NCBI RefSeq assembly: GCF_032337135.1
Contig: NZ_JAVXZZ010000001.1
Coordinates: 434,001-498,000, forward strand
Reading direction: 5' to 3'
Length of the DNA: 64,000 nt
DNA from: Allorhodoferax sp032337135
Lineage (GTDB): Bacteria; Pseudomonadota; Gammaproteobacteria; Burkholderiales; Burkholderiaceae_C
Part shown: positions 34,831 to 43,421 of the stretch, piece by piece
Numbering within the stretch: position 1 is the stretch's first letter
Layout of the letters: every line of letters begins with the position of its first letter
Notes under the pieces: generated by a model
What the model was told of the DNA's origin: nothing
The model's input: the letters and a program-made list of their open reading frames with translations, nothing else
Databases searched by the model: none
Made by a program: the position numbers and the translations under genes

Positions 34831-37353
34831 TCACGCCGCGGCCGAAACTGCGGACTGCAGTGGCAGCAGGCGCTTGTGCAGCAGGAACACCGCCAGCATC
34901 GCCACGCCTACGCCCGCGGACAGCAGCCACTGCCACCCGGCCAGCACGGCAAAACCAAAGGCCGCGGCCACCGGTGCCACGGTGGTGACCAGCAGCAAGG
35001 CCGCCAGCGTGCCGCCGAGCACCGCGAGGCTCACGCCAGGCAAGTCCCGCAGCAAGGGCACGTCCCAGTGCGCAAACCGACTGGGCAGGATCAGCATGGC
35101 ATTGCCCACCACCAAGGCCACGAAGGCGGCACTTGCTGCAGCGCCCGTGGCCCAGCCCTGCTGCAATGCGGCTGCGTACAGGCCCAACACCGCCAGCGTG
35201 ATGCTGCTGCCCTGCAGCACCGCCAGGAGCGCCTGGCGCCGCCCCAGCAAGGGCTCGGTGGCGCGGCGTGGCGGTCGGCGCATCAGATCCTGCGTGCCCC
35301 GCTCGGCCTCGAATACCAGCGTTCCCGTGGGGTCGATGATGAGTTCCAGAAAGGCGATGTGCAGCGGCGCCAGGATCAGCGGCAGCCCCAGCAGCACGGG
35401 AATGAGCGACAGCCCCACGATGGGCACGTGCACGGCGAGGATGTAGACCATGGCCTGGCGCAGGTTGGCAAAGGTGCGCCGCCCGCTTTCGATGCCGCGC
35501 ACGATGGAGGCAAAGTCGTCGTCCAGCAGCACCAGCGCGGCCGCCTCACGCGCCACGTCGGTACCGCGCTGCCCCATGGCCACGCCGATGTGGGCCGCCT
35601 TCAGGGCCGGGGCGTCGTTGACACCGTCTCCGGTCATGGCCACCACCTCGCCATGCGCCTTGAGGGCTTCGACCAGCGCGAGCTTCTGCTGCGGCCGCAC
35701 CCGGGCGAACACGTTCACGTCCACAACCTGGGCGCGCAGGGTGGCCGCTTCCATGGCGGCCAAGTCGTCACCCGTCAGGACGCCCGTGGTGGCAATACCG
35801 GCCTGCGCGGCAATGGCCGCTGCCGTGCGCGGATGGTCACCGGTGATCATCACCACCCGGATGCCCGCCCCCTGGCACTGGGTGATGGCAGCTGGCACTT
35901 CAGCGCGCAAGGGGTCGGCCAAGCCCACCAGCCCCAGCCATTCGTAGTCGAAATCGTGCTGGATGAGCGGCCACTCACTTTCCTTGGCGTGGCGGCCCTT
36001 CGCCACGGCGAGCACCCGCAGCCCCCGCGCGGCCATGGCCTGCGCCTGGGCTGCGACTTGCGCGCTCTGCACCGCATCAAGGTGGCACAGGTCGGCCACC
36101 GCTTCGGGCGCACCCTTGCAGGCGACCACATCGTGGGTGCCGCCCCCCATGCGCCAGAGGTGGCTCATGGCCAGGAGTTCGGGTGAGAGTTCATATTCCC
36201 GCGCCAGCGTCCAGGCGGCGCGGCGCTCACCGGCGGCCGGCGCCAGGTGCTGGGCAGCACTGCGGTGAAAGGCCTGTTCCATGGGGTCATGGGGCTCGAT
36301 TTCGCTCGCCAGCACGCTGTATTCCAGCAGCTCGTGGAAGCGCGCTGACCACGGGTCCGTTGCCAGCGCGGCCGGATCGATCTCGCGGCCTTCGACGCAC
36401 AGGGCCGCAACCGACATGCGGTTTTCCGTCAGCGTGCCTGTCTTGTCCACGCACAGCACCGTGGTCTGGCCTAGGGTCTCGATGGCGTTGAGACGGCGCG
36501 TGAGCACCTGCCCTGCGGCCAGCCGCCGCGCGGCCAGCGCCAGGAACACGATCATGACCACCGGCAATTCCTGCGGCAAGAGACCCATGGCCAGGGTGAT
36601 GCCCGCCAGCGCCGCTTCCAGCACGCCACCCCGCAGCAGCCAGAACAGGGCTGCCAACAGCAGGCTCAGGGCCACCCCGATGACCAGCAGCCGCCGCGTC
36701 AGCAGCGCCATTTCCTCGCGCAAGGGCGAAGCCTGCAGCGCGATGCCCTGCAGGGACGCACCGATGCGGCCCAGCTCGGTATGCCTGCCGGTGGCCAGCA
36801 CCCGCGCCACGCCTTGCCCCTGCACCACCAGCGTGCCGGCAAACACCCGCGCCGCCTCGCCGGTCTTGGGCACGGCCTCGGACTCGCCCGTGAGCATGGA
36901 CTCGTCGGTGGCGAGTTCGTGCGCCTGCAGCACCTCGGCGTCGGCCGGCACGCGGTCGCCTTCGGCCAGCAGCAGCACGTCACCGCGCACCACCTCACGC
37001 CCCGCAATGCGCAGGGTATGTCCATCGCGCAGCACCAGGGCGCGGGGGCTGGAGAGGTCGCGCAGCGCCTCCAGCGCATTGTCGGTACGGCGCTCCTGCA
37101 GCACCGTGGTGCCCATGATGATGACCACGAAGCCCAGCAGCACCAGCGCGTCGTGCCCGTCGCCCATGGCCCAGTACAGGGCACCGGCCCCCAGCAGGAG
37201 CAGGAACATGGGCTCGCGCACCACTTCCCAGGCCACGTCCCAGACCGTGCGGCGCTGGTTCACCCCGAGTTCGTTGGGGCCGTCCTCGGCCAGTTGGCGT
37301 GCCGCCTGGGCGGCGCTCAGCCCCGCAGGGGGCGTAGTCGGTGGTGTACCCAT
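34831..37353 (-). CDS. Cation-transporting P-type ATPase (P2-like)
   Basis: 840 residues. The N-terminal cation-ATPase domain has GLSAAQAARQLAEDGPNELG; the actuator domain ELATDESMLTGES; the phosphorylation site is CVDKTGTLTENRM; the nucleotide domain has KGAPEAV; MITGDHPRTA and MTGDGVNDAPALKAAHIGVAMG complete the set. About ten TM helices are seen. The M4 motif is LPQELP and M6 reads ELIIDPTGTLVFEAE, unlike the PEGLP and NLVTDG of SERCA-type Ca2+ pumps, so the ion (Ca2+, Mg2+, Mn2+ or other) is not predictable. Starts at the ATG at 37353 with a weak ribosome site and diverges from rpoH. Confidence 0.88.
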   Translation of the reverse strand: MGTPPTTPPAGLSAAQAARQLAEDGPNELGVNQRRTVWDVAWEVVREPMFLLLLGAGALYWAMGDGHDALVLLGFVVIIMGTTVLQERRTDNALEALRDLSSPRALVLRDGHTLRIAGREVVRGDVLLLAEGDRVPADAEVLQAHELATDESMLTGESEAVPKTGEAARVFAGTLVVQGQGVARVLATGRHTELGRIGASLQGIALQASPLREEMALLTRRLLVIGVALSLLLAALFWLLRGGVLEAALAGITLAMGLLPQELPVVMIVFLALAARRLAAGQVLTRRLNAIETLGQTTVLCVDKTGTLTENRMSVAALCVEGREIDPAALATDPWSARFHELLEYSVLASEIEPHDPMEQAFHRSAAQHLAPAAGERRAAWTLAREYELSPELLAMSHLWRMGGGTHDVVACKGAPEAVADLCHLDAVQSAQVAAQAQAMAARGLRVLAVAKGRHAKESEWPLIQHDFDYEWLGLVGLADPLRAEVPAAITQCQGAGIRVVMITGDHPRTAAAIAAQAGIATTGVLTGDDLAAMEAATLRAQVVDVNVFARVRPQQKLALVEALKAHGEVVAMTGDGVNDAPALKAAHIGVAMGQRGTDVAREAAALVLLDDDFASIVRGIESGRRTFANLRQAMVYILAVHVPIVGLSLIPVLLGLPLILAPLHIAFLELIIDPTGTLVFEAERGTQDLMRRPPRRATEPLLGRRQALLAVLQGSSITLAVLGLYAAALQQGWATGAAASAAFVALVVGNAMLILPSRFAHWDVPLLRDLPGVSLAVLGGTLAALLLVTTVAPVAAAFGFAVLAGWQWLLSAGVGVAMLAVFLLHKRLLPLQSAVSAAA

Positions 37354-37408
37354 CTGGGTATTGTGGCCCCATACCGCTCGCCCTGTCCGCCCTGCTTTTG
37401 GTTGGACA

Positions 37409-37430
37409 AACCTAGTATTAACCCTAGGTT
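37409..37430. promoter_or_regulatory. Unassigned 22-bp dyad upstream of rpoH
   Basis: AACCTAG (37409-37415) and CTAGGTT (37424-37430) form perfect 7-bp arms around an eight-base spacer, 10 bases before the CIRCE element. MerR-type operators have a similar look, but no such regulator is near. It could serve either rpoH or the divergent ATPase. Confidence 0.4.
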
Positions 37431-37439
37431 ACATGTTGT

Positions 37440-37466
37440 TTAGCACTCAACTCAGGAGAGTGCTAA
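37440..37466. promoter_or_regulatory. CIRCE element (HrcA operator) upstream of rpoH
   Basis: TTAGCACTC (37440-37448), nine bases, GAGTGCTAA (37458-37466): a perfect CIRCE palindrome, ending 30 bases before the rpoH ATG. HrcA binding here would repress the heat-shock sigma gene, coupling the HrcA and sigma-32 circuits. It may also influence the divergent ATPase. Confidence 0.95.
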
Positions 37467-37496
37467 TATTTGCCCATGAACACAAGGAGTTCGGGT

Positions 37497-38438
37497 ATGA
37501 CTAACCAATTTGGATCGACCAGCACTGCCGTTGCCCTGCGCAATCCGTGGGCCGTGGTTCCCTCGTTGGGGAACCTGGATGCCTACATTACCGCGGTCAA
37601 CCGCATGCCCTTGCTCACTTTGGAAGAGGAGCAGGAGTACGCACGCCGCTTCAAGGACGAACAGGACCTGGAGGCCGCCTCCAAGCTGGTGCTCTCGCAC
37701 CTGCGCCTGGTGGTGTCCATTGCCCGCCAGTACCTGGGCTACGGCCTGCCCCACGGCGACCTGATCCAGGAAGGCAACGTGGGCCTGATGAAGGCCGTCA
37801 AGCGCTTCGACCCCGACCAGGGCGTGCGCCTGGTGAGCTACGCCATGCACTGGATCAAGGCCGAAATCCATGAATACATCCTGAAGAACTGGCGCATGGT
37901 CAAGGTCGCCACCACCAAGGCCCAACGCAAGCTGTTCTTCAACCTGCGCTCCATGAAGCAGCGCTACAAGAGCGACGACGCCGCCGCCGACCTGGACACC
38001 TACCGCGACACCCTGAGCAGCGAGCAGGTGGACGCCATGGCGCGCGAACTCAACGTCAAGGCCGAGGAAGTGATCGAGATGGAAGCGCGCATGGCCGGTG
38101 GCGATGTGCTGCTGGACCCCAGCCCCAGCGACGACGGCGAAGAGGCCTTTGGCCCGATCGCCTACCTGAGCGACGAGCGCCACGAGCCCCTGGCCGTGAT
38201 CGAAGCGCACCAGCGCGACGTGATGGCCTCGGACGGCCTGGCCGCCGCCCTGGACGTGCTCGATGCCCGCAGCCGCCGCATCGTGGAAGAGCGCTGGCTC
38301 AAGGTCAACGACGACGCCACCGGTGGCATGACCCTGCACGAACTGGCCGCCGAGTACGGCGTGAGTGCCGAGCGCATCCGCCAGATCGAAGTGGCAGCCA
38401 TGAAGAAGATGAAGACGGCGCTGGCGGCCTACGTCTGA
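37497..38438 (+). CDS. rpoH: RNA polymerase heat-shock sigma factor RpoH (sigma-32)
   Basis: 313 residues from the ATG at 37497, with AAGGAG seven bases upstream; two in-frame starts at 37470 and 37476 are less likely. Region 1.2-2 reads ITAVNRMPLLTLEEEQEYA, LRLVVSIARQYLGYGLPHGDLIQEGNVGLMKAV and SYAMHWIKAEIHEYILKNWRMVKVATTKAQRKLFFNLR, which includes the RpoH box QRKLFFNLR. Region 4.2 ends with EYGVSAERIRQIEVAAMKKMK. It directs transcription of chaperone and protease genes. A perfect CIRCE element precedes it and a bidirectional terminator follows. Confidence 0.97.
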   Translation: MTNQFGSTSTAVALRNPWAVVPSLGNLDAYITAVNRMPLLTLEEEQEYARRFKDEQDLEAASKLVLSHLRLVVSIARQYLGYGLPHGDLIQEGNVGLMKAVKRFDPDQGVRLVSYAMHWIKAEIHEYILKNWRMVKVATTKAQRKLFFNLRSMKQRYKSDDAAADLDTYRDTLSSEQVDAMARELNVKAEEVIEMEARMAGGDVLLDPSPSDDGEEAFGPIAYLSDERHEPLAVIEAHQRDVMASDGLAAALDVLDARSRRIVEERWLKVNDDATGGMTLHELAAEYGVSAERIRQIEVAAMKKMKTALAAYV

Positions 38439-38461
38439 GTGCGGCGCACAACCCTCCGCTG

Positions 38462-38488
38462 AAAAACCGGGCCCTGCCCGGTTTTTTT
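38462..38488. terminator. Bidirectional intrinsic terminator between rpoH and the AlkD-like gene
   Basis: A short GC stem (CCGGGC/GCCCGG) is flanked by AAAAA on the left and TTTTTTT on the right, so it works on both strands. The stop codon of the convergent AlkD-like gene lies within its T-run. Confidence 0.9.
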
Positions 38489-39311
38489 ACGCCTGCTCGG
38501 CCTTGCGCAGCGTACGCAGCGCCCGGCGAGTGATGTAGCCAGTCGCCCGGCCCGGAGATTCACGCTCCCAGCGCGCACAAAGCTCTGCCACCCAAGCTGG
38601 CTGTGTCTTGCTCGCATCGTTGAGCCAGTTGGCTACCGAGTTCTGCACGTAACGGCTGGGGTCGGCGCGCAACGGTTCCAGCAAGGCCAACACGCGCCAG
38701 GGCTCGGCCTTGAGCACCTCGATCTGCGCACACCACACGCCGCGCGGGCGAGTGACCTCGGTGGCGAAGCGACGCAGGTTCTCGTCCGCTTCTCGCGTCC
38801 AGGGTTGCAGCAGCCCCAGGGCCTCGTCCAGGCGGGCGATCACGTCGTTCCGTACGGCTGACCAAGCCATCTCGCGTACGCCGAAATGGGGGTCCGCAGC
38901 GAAGGGGCGCACGCGCTGCAACTGAGTGGCCATATCCGCAGGCGCGCACTGCAGCCAGAACGCCGCCCAGCAGCGTGCGACATCACTGGGGTGCTGCGCC
39001 AAGCGCGTCGCCACTGCATCGCGCTGCGGGTGCTGCTGCGCCATGTCGTACAGCGCACGGGCCACGTGATTGTGGCGCTGCAGCGGCTTGATGGCGTCGA
39101 GCATGGCCAGGGTATCAATCAGCCGCTCGTCGCTGGGGTTCAGCCCAATCTGCGTGGCCACTACCGGCGCCAGCAGGCGCACGTCGATGGCCATGTACTC
39201 CACTAGGTTGACGGTGGCGACCTCGCCCGCATGCAAGGCGCGCAGCACCTCTGCAGGAATGGCGGAAAAGCGCACTGCGCCCGTGCGGCCATCGAGCGGG
39301 TGTGCGGCCAC
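38487..39311 (-). CDS. DNA alkylation repair protein, AlkD/AlkC-like HEAT repeat
   Basis: 274 residues using a GTG start at 39311, chosen because GAGG lies 8 bases upstream; it overlaps no neighbour and follows sco1 by 10 bases. The sequence is all helical with HEAT-like repeats, e.g. ADPHFGVREMAWSAVRNDV and ADPSRYVQNSVANWLNDASK, and ends ITRRALRTLRK, the typical close of AlkC/AlkD glycosylases that remove N3- and N7-alkylated bases. Family identity is good, substrate preference unknown. It is the last gene in the run of oxidase-assembly genes but unrelated to them. Confidence 0.78.
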   Translation of the reverse strand: MAAHPLDGRTGAVRFSAIPAEVLRALHAGEVATVNLVEYMAIDVRLLAPVVATQIGLNPSDERLIDTLAMLDAIKPLQRHNHVARALYDMAQQHPQRDAVATRLAQHPSDVARCWAAFWLQCAPADMATQLQRVRPFAADPHFGVREMAWSAVRNDVIARLDEALGLLQPWTREADENLRRFATEVTRPRGVWCAQIEVLKAEPWRVLALLEPLRADPSRYVQNSVANWLNDASKTQPAWVAELCARWERESPGRATGYITRRALRTLRKAEQA

Positions 39312-39321
39312 GATCAGCGCC

Positions 39322-39936
39322 TCAGTGCGCTTCGTCGAGCAGCAGATTGATGTCACCCGCCAGCACCTTGGCGCCGCTGCCATAGCGGGTGAACAGGCGC
39401 AGCTGGCCCTTGGTGTCGTAGACGTAGCTGCCGGCCGAGTGGTCCATGGTGTAGCTGGTGGCGGTCTTGCCTTCGACCTTCTTGTAGTAGATCTTGTACG
39501 ACTTGGCCAGCTCGGGCAGCTGCTCCGGCGTCGGCCGCAAGGCGATGAAGCTGGGGTCGAAATTGGCCATGTAGGCCTTGAGCAGTTCGGGCGTGTCGCG
39601 CTGCGGGTCTACGGTGACGAACACGCCTTGCAGCTTGTCCCCCCGGGGCCCCAGCAGCTGCTTGACCTCGGCCAGTTCGCCCATGGAGGTGGGGCACACG
39701 TCCGGGCACTGGGTGTAGCCGAAGAACACGACCACCACCTTGCCAGCAAAGTCTGGCAGCTTGCGAAGCTGCCCGTTGTGGTCCGTCAGCTCGAAGCCGG
39801 TGGCGTAGTTGGCGCCGGTGACGTCGATCGAGGCGAACGCTGCCTTTTGCTGGGTGCACGCAGAAAATAGGGCTATACCCCCCGTAACCATTGCAAAGCT
39901 AGCTATGGATTTAAGAGCGTTTCGTTTGGAGTGCAT
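39322..39936 (-). CDS. sco1: SCO1/SenC copper chaperone lipoprotein for cytochrome oxidase
   Basis: 204 residues. The N-terminus has a lipoprotein signal with Cys27 after FSA. The thioredoxin-like domain has FFGYTQCPDVCPTSMGEL with the copper CxxxC pair, and the third ligand His in YTMDHSAG. SCO proteins deliver copper to, or reduce, the CuA site of subunit II. It starts eight bases after ctaB ends and lies in the assembly operon. Residues 7-25, most of the signal sequence, coincide with a copy of the 55-nt repeat, which makes this stretch AT-rich compared with the rest. Confidence 0.95.
   Translation of the reverse strand: MHSKRNALKSIASFAMVTGGIALFSACTQQKAAFASIDVTGANYATGFELTDHNGQLRKLPDFAGKVVVVFFGYTQCPDVCPTSMGELAEVKQLLGPRGDKLQGVFVTVDPQRDTPELLKAYMANFDPSFIALRPTPEQLPELAKSYKIYYKKVEGKTATSYTMDHSAGSYVYDTKGQLRLFTRYGSGAKVLAGDINLLLDEAH
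39864..39918 (-). repeat. 55-nt dispersed repeat, copy forming the sco1 signal sequence
   Basis: In the gene direction: 17-base GCTCTT...ATAGC segment, core TAGCTTTGCA, 28-base tail ending CTATTTT. The core is more diverged than in other copies, but the layout and length fit exactly. It encodes residues 7-25 of Sco1. Confidence 0.65.
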
Positions 39937-39944
39937 GGTGTGGT

Positions 39945-40841
39945 TCAGAGCAGGTAGTGGTCCAGCAGCAGGGCCGAGAACAGGCAGCTCAGGTGGATGA
40001 GCGAGAAGCGGAAGGTCTTGCGGGCCAGTTCGTCCGAGTAGTTCTGCAGCAGCTTCCAGCCATACCAGCAAAAGCCCAGGCTCAACACCAGGGCCGCGAG
40101 CAGATAGAGCCAGGAATTCATGCCGTAGATGAAGGGCAGCAGGCAGGCCGCCATCAGCACCAGGGTGTACAGGAAGACCTGCAGCCGGGTGAACTCGCTG
40201 CCGTGCGTGACCGGAAGCATGGGCAGGCCGGACTTGCGGTAGTCCTCCACCCGGTACAGGGCCAGGGCCCAGAAATGCGGCGGTGTCCACAGGAAGATGA
40301 TGAGGAACAGGATGAGTGCCTCCGGCCCCACCTCGCCCGTCATGGCGGCCCAGCCCAAGACCGGCGGCATGGCCCCCGACGCGCCGCCGATGACGATGTT
40401 CTGGGGGGTGAGCGGCTTCAGGATCACGGTGTAGATGACGGCGTAGCCGACGAAGGTGGCAAAGGTCAGCCACATGGTCAGCGGGTTCACCCACACGTAC
40501 AGCACGGTACTGCCAATGGCGCACAGGCCCACCGAGAACAGCAGCGTCTGCAGGTCGCCCAGTTGCCCCTGGGCCGTGGGCCGCCAGGCGGTGCGCTTCA
40601 TCTTGGCGTCGATGCCCTTTTCCACCAGACAGTTGAAGGCGGCGGCGGCACCGGCCACCAGGTAGATGCCGAAGCAGGCGATCAGGATCAGGCGCAGCTG
40701 GGCACCGTCCGGGGCCCCGGGCACGGCCAGCACCATGCCGATGAGCGCGCAGAAGACGATGAGCTGCACCACCCGCGGTTTGGTCAGGGCATGGAACTGG
40801 CGCCAGATCTCGCGCGAGAACAGGTCGTTTAGGAAGCTCAT
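39945..40841 (-). CDS. ctaB: Protoheme IX farnesyltransferase (heme O synthase)
   Basis: 298 residues, eight or nine helices. The UbiA-family prenyltransferase signature is clear: LTKPRVVQLIVFCALIGM, then AAAAFNCLVEKGIDAKMKRT with the DxxMxRT Asp-rich site, and the second loop WTPPHFWALALYRVEDYRKSGLPMLP. It makes heme O from heme B for the oxidase. Its ATG overlaps the ctaA stop by four bases, so heme O and heme A synthesis are translationally coupled. Confidence 0.97.
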   Translation of the reverse strand: MSFLNDLFSREIWRQFHALTKPRVVQLIVFCALIGMVLAVPGAPDGAQLRLILIACFGIYLVAGAAAAFNCLVEKGIDAKMKRTAWRPTAQGQLGDLQTLLFSVGLCAIGSTVLYVWVNPLTMWLTFATFVGYAVIYTVILKPLTPQNIVIGGASGAMPPVLGWAAMTGEVGPEALILFLIIFLWTPPHFWALALYRVEDYRKSGLPMLPVTHGSEFTRLQVFLYTLVLMAACLLPFIYGMNSWLYLLAALVLSLGFCWYGWKLLQNYSDELARKTFRFSLIHLSCLFSALLLDHYLL

Positions 40842-41977
40842 CGCGCGCCCTCCCAGGCTCCGGCAGGCACTCGCCGCTGCGCTGCATGGACTTGCGGCAC
40901 CGCCAGCACACTGGTCAGCACCACCAGCATGGCCCCGGCACCGCCAGTGTGCAGCAGGGCCGCCAGCAAGGGCCAACCGAGCACGACATTGCTCACGCCG
41001 GTCAGCACCTGCAATGCCAGCAAACCCGCAAGCCAGCGCCCCTGGCGCAGGCCGGCCACATGCAGGCGCCAGGCCGTGCATGCCAGCACCAGCACGGTGA
41101 CCAGCGCCAGCAGCCGGTGCATGAAGTGGATGGCCGTGATGCCAGCGGTACTCAGGGGTGTGCCATCGGCCAGCGTGCCCAGCGGACGCCACAGGCTCAG
41201 TGCCTGGTTGAAATCCATCTCAGGCCACCAGCTGCCATGGCAGGTGGGGAAGTCGGCACAGGCCAGCACCGCATAGTTGGTACTGACCCAGGCGCCCGAC
41301 AGGGCCTGGAGCACCAGCATGGCGGTGGCCAATGCGGCCAGCGAGCGCAAGGCCGGAGCGGGTGCCGCAGGACGCTGCGCTTGCCCACGCACCGCCTGCA
41401 TGGTCAGCAGTACGAGCAGGCCGTAGCCGCCCAGCAGGTGCAGTGTCACGATGGCCGGAAAGAGCTTCATGGTGACGGTGAGTGCGCCGAAGGCACCCTG
41501 CATGCACACCCACAGCAGGGTCAGCATCGGCAAGCCCAGCCCGACATCGGCCTCACCCGCGCGGCGCAGCATCCAGGCCATCGCCACCATCACGATGATC
41601 AAGGCGCCCACACTGCTGGCCAGGTAACGGTGCACCATCTCGATCCAGGCCTTGCGGTGGGTCACCGGCCCGGTGGGCATCTGGGCCTGGGCCTGGGCGA
41701 TCTCGCCATGCGCACCGACAGGCGAGGCACTGCCATAGCAGCCAGGCCAGTCGGGGCAGCCCAAACCGGAGTCCGTCAGGCGCGTGAAGGCACCGAACAG
41801 CACCAGGTCGAAGGTCAGGAACAGGGTCAGCACCACCAGGGCCTGCAGGCGGGCACGGGGCTGCTCCGAGCGCTTGCGCCACCACACCCAAGCGATCGGG
41901 CCCGCAGCCAGTGCGGCACCCAGCAGCAGCAGGTGCAACACCGGCGAGAAGTCGTAGTTGGGAACCGTCGGCATCAT
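40838..41977 (-). CDS. ctaA: Heme A synthase CtaA (COX15)
   Basis: 379 residues, eight helices in two homologous four-helix halves. Conserved blocks include FGAFTRLTDSGLGCPDWPGCYG, IEMVHRYLASSVG and, in the second half, AIHFMHRLLALV, whose histidines bind the two hemes. It oxidises heme O to heme A. Overlaps its neighbours by four bases (ATGA) on both sides: the membrane assembly protein upstream and ctaB downstream. Confidence 0.96.
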   Translation of the reverse strand: MMPTVPNYDFSPVLHLLLLGAALAAGPIAWVWWRKRSEQPRARLQALVVLTLFLTFDLVLFGAFTRLTDSGLGCPDWPGCYGSASPVGAHGEIAQAQAQMPTGPVTHRKAWIEMVHRYLASSVGALIIVMVAMAWMLRRAGEADVGLGLPMLTLLWVCMQGAFGALTVTMKLFPAIVTLHLLGGYGLLVLLTMQAVRGQAQRPAAPAPALRSLAALATAMLVLQALSGAWVSTNYAVLACADFPTCHGSWWPEMDFNQALSLWRPLGTLADGTPLSTAGITAIHFMHRLLALVTVLVLACTAWRLHVAGLRQGRWLAGLLALQVLTGVSNVVLGWPLLAALLHTGGAGAMLVVLTSVLAVPQVHAAQRRVPAGAWEGAR

Positions 41978-42654
41978 GGTCGTCCCGGTCCGTCCCAGGC
42001 CACGGAGGCCCGCAGCAGACGCTCAATGTCACGGCGCGCCTTGGTCGAGTCAGCCACGCTGAAGTTGGCTGGCAGGCGCATCATGGTGTTGCCCATGGGG
42101 TCCACCACAAACAGGTGATCGCTGACCGACTTGCCGGCGGCCGGTTCGAACCAGGCCTTCAACACCGATTCGTCCACACGCAGCACCACCGCATCCCCCA
42201 GCGGTTGCTTCATGGCCGGATCGACCGGTGCGGCGTCCGGAATCAGCCAGACCCAGTCCACGCGTTTCTTGTCCTGCCCGAGGCTGGCGCGCAGCTGGCG
42301 CGCCAGGAACAGGCGCTGCTGGCAGGTGGGGTCGCAGGCACCGCCCTGCACGCTCACCAGCAGCCACTGGCCCTTGAGCTGGGCCAGGGGCATCGGCTTG
42401 CCCTCCAAAGCGGTGGCCTGCAGGGATTCCACGGGCCGAGCCGGGTAGATCAGTTCACCAAAACCCGCCTTGCCCTGCGGACGCACGACAAAGTAGGCGT
42501 AGTAGGAAGCGATGACCGGCAGCGAACAGACCAGCATGATCGCCAGCAGTTTCAGGCGACCCGAAGGGCGCGGCGTCTCGGCCACGGATTCCTGCGGGGT
42601 GGGCAGGCTGTGGACCACCAGGCCCAGGGGCTCGTCTCGATCGAGTTGACTCAT
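41974..42654 (-). CDS. Membrane-anchored cytochrome oxidase assembly protein (thioredoxin-like)
   Basis: 226 residues from the ATG at 42654 (MSQLDRDEPLGL). One transmembrane helix (about 34-54) anchors a periplasmic domain with WLLVSVQGGACDPTCQQRL, a SCO/thioredoxin-like CxxxC segment, and HLFVVDPMGNTMMRLP. It is overlapped by four bases with surf1 upstream and ctaA downstream, so it belongs to the oxidase-assembly operon. A redox or copper-handling role is inferred; it is shorter and more diverged than Sco1. Confidence 0.8.
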   Translation of the reverse strand: MSQLDRDEPLGLVVHSLPTPQESVAETPRPSGRLKLLAIMLVCSLPVIASYYAYFVVRPQGKAGFGELIYPARPVESLQATALEGKPMPLAQLKGQWLLVSVQGGACDPTCQQRLFLARQLRASLGQDKKRVDWVWLIPDAAPVDPAMKQPLGDAVVLRVDESVLKAWFEPAAGKSVSDHLFVVDPMGNTMMRLPANFSVADSTKARRDIERLLRASVAWDGPGRP

Positions 42655-43370
42655 GTCGGTGTCTGTCGGCGCACACTCGCCGCTCCATAAAAAATCAGCA
42701 ATGCCAGGGCCATGCCCCACCACTGGTAGGCATAGCTGCGGTGGCGGGCCACGCGGTCTTCGGGTGGCGGCCAGTGTTGCACCAAGGGCTGCACTGCGTC
42801 GGGGCTGGTCTGCAACAGCACTACAGGCTGTACGGGGAACTTCTGCTCGGAGGCAAAGCGCTGCAGGTCCAGGCGCGGCCAGAGGCGGGGAAACTGCTCA
42901 TGGTTAGGCATCAGCAGGAAGTTCTTGTTGACCGGCACGGTGGCGATGCCTTCGATGGTGACCGTACCGGCGGGCGTCTGTACCGCGGGCAGCGCCTTGC
43001 GGCTGCCTCCGGGCCAGGCAATCCAGCCCCGGTTCACCAGCACCCGCATGTCGCCACCTTCGATGCGCAGGGGAGTAACCACATGCACACCGGGCACGCC
43101 GTTTTCCTGGCGGTTGTCGACGAAGAACTGGCCTTGCGGTTCGAACTGTCCGCGCACGGCCACCGGCGCGTCCTGCAGGCCGTCAGCAAGCACCGGCTGC
43201 GGTGTCAGCATGAAAGGCCCCTGGTGGGTACGCGCTTCGAACTGGGCAATCTCGGCCGCACGCCGGTCGGCCTTGCCGTCTTGCCACAAGCCCAGATTCA
43301 CGAACACGACCAAGCCCACCAGCGTCGCCAGTGTGGGGGCCAATCGGGGTTGAAACTTCAGGGTGGGCAC
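42651..43370 (-). CDS. surf1: SURF1 family oxidase assembly protein
   Basis: 239 residues with a GTG start at 43370. Two helices, one near the N-terminus (TLATLVGLVVFVNLGLWQ) and one at the C-terminus (QWWGMALALLIFYGAA), flank a periplasmic domain with GQFFVDNRQENGVPGVHVVTPL and VNRGWIAWPGG, typical of SURF1, which handles heme a during subunit I maturation. First gene of the ctaA-ctaB-sco1 assembly run. A small twin-TM gene is divergent. Confidence 0.93.
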   Translation of the reverse strand: MPTLKFQPRLAPTLATLVGLVVFVNLGLWQDGKADRRAAEIAQFEARTHQGPFMLTPQPVLADGLQDAPVAVRGQFEPQGQFFVDNRQENGVPGVHVVTPLRIEGGDMRVLVNRGWIAWPGGSRKALPAVQTPAGTVTIEGIATVPVNKNFLLMPNHEQFPRLWPRLDLQRFASEQKFPVQPVVLLQTSPDAVQPLVQHWPPPEDRVARHRSYAYQWWGMALALLIFYGAASVRRQTPT

Positions 43371-43421
43371 GAAAAATCTCTGGCGGGGATAATGGGCGAC
43401 TATCTATTGCTGCCCCGCCCT

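Noticed and set aside
39322..40911. A 529-codon open frame joining sco1 to sequence antisense-frame to ctaB.
   Set aside because: Only the part from the ATG at 39936 shows protein features; the upstream part is an out-of-frame reading of ctaB.
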